From Flavobacteriales bacterium UBA979 (lineage in GTDB: Bacteria > Bacteroidota > Bacteroidia > Flavobacteriales_D > Sanyastnellaceae), in assembly GCA_002292325.1 (NCBI GenBank), contig DBBR01000105.1, positions 53,296 through 117,295 on the forward strand: DNA of 64,000 nucleotides, written 5' to 3'. The translations under genes were made by a program, and so were the position numbers. The notes below the pieces were generated by a model, which saw nothing but the letters and a program-made list of their open reading frames with translations, ran no database searches and was not told where the DNA came from. Within the stretch, counting starts at the first letter, position 1; each line of letters begins with the position of its first letter. Shown in pieces: positions 61,436 through 64,000 of the stretch.

Positions 61436-64000
61436 TCAGTGAGCATAGGAAAAAACCTCGTCGATGATCGCCGTTTGACGTTGAGCGTGCAATTCTGAAC
61501 TTCCAGAGGCCGGGCTTGCACTGATGCTTCGGCAAATGACGCTCAAAGGAACTTGGGTGAAATGTTGCAACATGAAGGACCATGCGCCCATATTTTGTGG
61601 CTCTTCTTGAACCCAGATAAAATTCGCTTCGGCTCCATAGCGCTTCACAATTCCATCCAGTTCATCTGCTGGCAACGGATGCAGCTGCTCGAGTCGCACA
61701 AAAGCCATATTGTCCGCAGCGTGCTCATCCAAGCGTTCTAAAAGGTCGTAATAAATTTTCCCGGAGCAAAGCACGACGGTATCCACAGCCTTCGTCTCTT
61801 TCGGCGTCGAAATCCGCGGGTCGTCGATGACTTTTTGGAACCCCCCTTTGGCCATCTGGCTCAGCTGAGAAACCGCTTTGGGGTAACGTAGGAGCTTTTT
61901 AGGAGTAAATATTACCAGCGGTTTTCGGAAATCCAGCTTGACTTGTCGCCTCAAGAGGTGGAAGTAATTAGCCGGTTCTGTGACATTGCAGACGAATAAA
62001 TTGTCTCCACTGCCCAATTGTAAAAACCGCTCCATCCGACCAGAGCTGTGCTCCGAGCCCATTCCTTCGTAACCATGCGGCAGCAATAAGGTCAGGCCAT
62101 TCATTGTTCGCCACTTATCCTCTGCAGCGCTCAAAAATTGATCAAATAAAATCTGAGCACCGTTGTTAAAATCACCAAACTGTGCTTCCCAGATTGTCAG
62201 CCCGTTGGGGACTGCAAAAGCGTAGCCGTAATCAAAACCGGCAACAGCATACTCACTCAGCAGTGAATTGTAAATGGTCAATTTCTCCTGGCCCTTGGCG
62301 AGCAAATTCAGCGGAATGATTTCTTCTTCGCTGTCTTCAGTTTTCACAACTGCATGGCGGTGAGAGAAAGTGCCCCGTTCCACATCTTGTCCGCTAATCC
62401 TCACAGGATGCCCCTCGGTGAGCAACGTAGCATAGGCTAACAGCTCACCAATTGCCCAATCCAGCCGATCCTCTTCAATCATTTTCAACCGATCCCGCAT
62501 CAAGCGCTGAACTTTGCGGTAATAGCTTTTCCCTTCAGGCAATGTTGACATTGCAATGGCCAATTTTTTCAATTGGGACACGGAAACTGCCGTCTTGGGA
62601 TTCTTATGGAGTGCCTTGGTGTCAGCGACTTTGTACGCTTTCCACAAATCGCTCAAGAAGTCTTCGACACTCGCTTTGGTCTTCTTCTGCGCCTTTTCAA
62701 AAGCCTGCTCCATTCGAGCGAGTTGAACATCCCGAACTTGCTCTACATCGGATGCTTGCATCGAACCGTCCGAGATCAATCGGTTCATGTACAATTTGAG
62801 CGGATTTTCATGTTTCGCAATGGCTCGGTACAATTGAGGCTGCGTAAACATCGGCTCATCGCCTTCGTTGTGACCGTACTTTCGGTAACCCAATAAATCG
62901 ACGAAGACGTCCCGGTTCCAGCGTTGTCGGTACCACAAGGCAATCCGCATGACTTGAACCACATCTTCCGCATCATCGGCGTTCACATGAAAAACCAAGG
63001 ATTGAGTCACCTTGCCAACATCCGTGCAATAAATGGAGCTTCGACCGTCGAGGTAGTTTGTCGTAAAGCCAACTTGATTATTCACCACAATGTGCACAGT
63101 ACCTCCCGTTCGGTACCCATCGAGTTGAGCCATCTGTGCCATCTCATAAACGACTCCTTGCCCGGAAAGTGCAGCATCTCCGTGGATGAGGATCGGCAAT
63201 ACCGCCTTTTCATCCCCACCAAGTGACTCAATCCGAGCACGTGACAGCCCTTGAACAACCGGCCCCACCGCCTCTAAATGAGAGGGGTTCGGAGCAAGTG
63301 ATATGGTTACGTCTTCTCCTGAATCCGCCTTGAGCAGTCGGGAGTAGCCCAAGTGGTACTTGACGTCGCCGTCGAAATCTCCCTCTTCATCATAAGATTT
63401 CCCCGAAAACTCGCAAAAAATCTCTTCGTAGGGCTTACCCAAAATATGGGCCAAAGTCGATAACCTGCCTCGATGAGCCATGCCGATAAACACCTCCTTT
63501 ACCCCTTGTTTTGTTCCTTCTTCAACCACGGCATCGAGCGCAGCAATAAGCGTTTCGCCACCTTCCAATGAGAATCGCTTTTGGCCTACAAATTTCTTCT
63601 GTAAAAATTCCTCGAATAGCGTTGCTTGAGCGAGCTTTTTCAGGATTTGAACGCGATCGGCCACGTCAATCCTCGGTCTGTTGGCAAGCTCAATGTGCTC
63701 CCGCACCCAGGCTCGACGTTCCACGTCTTGGATCATCACATATTCAATCCCGATGCTATTGCAATAGGTCAATTCCAAGTGCTCAATGATGTCCTTTAAT
63801 TTCGCAGGACCTATGCCCACTTCATTGCCCGCCTGAAAAACAGTTTCCAAATCCGTGCTTGAAAGGCCAAAGGTTTCAAGACTCAAATCCGGCTGATAAC
63901 TGCGGCGTGCGCGGACCGGGTTCGTCTTGGTGAACAAGTGACCCCGCTCCCGATATCCTTGAATCAATCCAATAACTTGGAATTCTTTCTGAGTAATCGG
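61436..64000 (-). CDS. sucA: 2-oxoglutarate dehydrogenase E1, cut by the window end
   Basis: The frame stays open to base 64000, giving 854 residues of an enzyme normally about 920-930 long, so roughly 70 N-terminal residues are missing. It decarboxylates 2-oxoglutarate with thiamine diphosphate and passes the succinyl group to SucB. Visible signatures: IQGYRERGHLFTKTNPV, GMAHRGRLSTLAHILGKP, SLAPNPSHLEAVGPVVQG, HGDAALSGQGVVYEMAQM, GHNEGDEPMFTQPQLY, and the E1 C-terminal part with LPHGYEGMGSEHSSGRMERFLQL and VWVQEEPQNMGAWSFM-like WVQEEPQNMG. A TTG at 63967 lies inside the conserved region and is not the real start. Confidence 0.95.
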   Translation of the reverse strand, partial: PITQKEFQVIGLIQGYRERGHLFTKTNPVRARRSYQPDLSLETFGLSSTDLETVFQAGNEVGIGPAKLKDIIEHLELTYCNSIGIEYVMIQDVERRAWVREHIELANRPRIDVADRVQILKKLAQATLFEEFLQKKFVGQKRFSLEGGETLIAALDAVVEEGTKQGVKEVFIGMAHRGRLSTLAHILGKPYEEIFCEFSGKSYDEEGDFDGDVKYHLGYSRLLKADSGEDVTISLAPNPSHLEAVGPVVQGLSRARIESLGGDEKAVLPILIHGDAALSGQGVVYEMAQMAQLDGYRTGGTVHIVVNNQVGFTTNYLDGRSSIYCTDVGKVTQSLVFHVNADDAEDVVQVMRIALWYRQRWNRDVFVDLLGYRKYGHNEGDEPMFTQPQLYRAIAKHENPLKLYMNRLISDGSMQASDVEQVRDVQLARMEQAFEKAQKKTKASVEDFLSDLWKAYKVADTKALHKNPKTAVSVSQLKKLAIAMSTLPEGKSYYRKVQRLMRDRLKMIEEDRLDWAIGELLAYATLLTEGHPVRISGQDVERGTFSHRHAVVKTEDSEEEIIPLNLLAKGQEKLTIYNSLLSEYAVAGFDYGYAFAVPNGLTIWEAQFGDFNNGAQILFDQFLSAAEDKWRTMNGLTLLLPHGYEGMGSEHSSGRMERFLQLGSGDNLFVCNVTEPANYFHLLRRQVKLDFRKPLVIFTPKKLLRYPKAVSQLSQMAKGGFQKVIDDPRISTPKETKAVDTVVLCSGKIYYDLLERLDEHAADNMAFVRLEQLHPLPADELDGIVKRYGAEANFIWVQEEPQNMGAWSFMLQHFTQVPLSVICRSISASPASGSSELHAQRQTAIIDEVFSYAH

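Overview
The window looks like core chromosome of a Bacteroidota bacterium, most likely of the Flavobacteriales type, with a base composition near 50% GC. The evidence is a large secreted protein with a gliding-motility-associated C-terminal (type B T9SS sorting) domain, DUF5686 and carboxypeptidase-regulatory-domain surface proteins, a propeller-CRD-OmpA protein, the FtsX-like permeases typical of the phylum, few Shine-Dalgarno sequences, and many copies of the Bacteroidota -7 promoter element TAnnTTTG directly before genes. I see no tRNA or rRNA gene, insertion sequence, prophage, CRISPR array or integration site, and no gene-free stretch longer than about 220 bases.

Layout. 1-5.1 kb: end of pheT, an acyltransferase, a two-domain VOC protein, an OmpR-type regulator with its histidine kinase, and a small highly charged coiled-coil protein. 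5.1-9.4 kb: a metallo-hydrolase divergent from a very large propeller/outer-membrane-barrel protein, then a half-size TauE/SafE protein. 9.4-16.8 kb: recQ (minus), then kdsD, tatC, a DUF5686 surface protein and lptB (envelope biogenesis). 16.8-20.2 kb (minus): type B T9SS cargo protein and ribE. 20.2-25.2 kb: pdxA, then the conserved run DUF177-rpmF-fabH-accB-accC (fatty acid initiation). 25.3-29.2 kb (minus): DUF3109, OmpA-like, panD, flippase-like, rfaE2. 29.2-34.9 kb: radical SAM/SPASM protein with a second flippase-like protein; metB, kmo and a surface protein with a polybasic tail. 34.9-41.2 kb: methylmalonyl-CoA epimerase (minus), an unusual SDR, gdhA, a small membrane protein, a lipoprotein cytochrome c, hflX, rbfA and a LolC/E-type permease. 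41.2-48.7 kb: dusB, a CPBP protease, ispD-sodB, ctpA-comEB, a cobalamin adenosyltransferase, DUF2795, an acetyltransferase and cvpA. 48.7-52.6 kb (minus): MacB-type permease, rfbD and phosphohexomutase. 52.7-59.9 kb: purH and the complete rod-shape operon mreB-mreC-mreD-mrdA-rodA. 60.1-64 kb (minus): sucA (cut by the window end) and sucB.

Many genes are packed by ATGA/GTGA overlaps (acyltransferase-VOC, regulator-kinase, sodB-ispD, flippase-rfaE2, mreC-mreD-mrdA-rodA), which suggests translational coupling. No defence or mobile island is present. The most notable non-gene signals are near-leaderless promoters, in which the -7 box sits 3-6 bases from the start codon; an intergenic region after rodA with an orphan promoter box and tandem terminators that could make a small RNA; and a terminator hairpin that also encodes the last residues of rfaE2. 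The most notable genes are the radical SAM/SPASM-flippase pair, an SDR without its Tyr/Lys dyad, a RecQ with a degraded zinc site, and small unrecognised surface or charged proteins.
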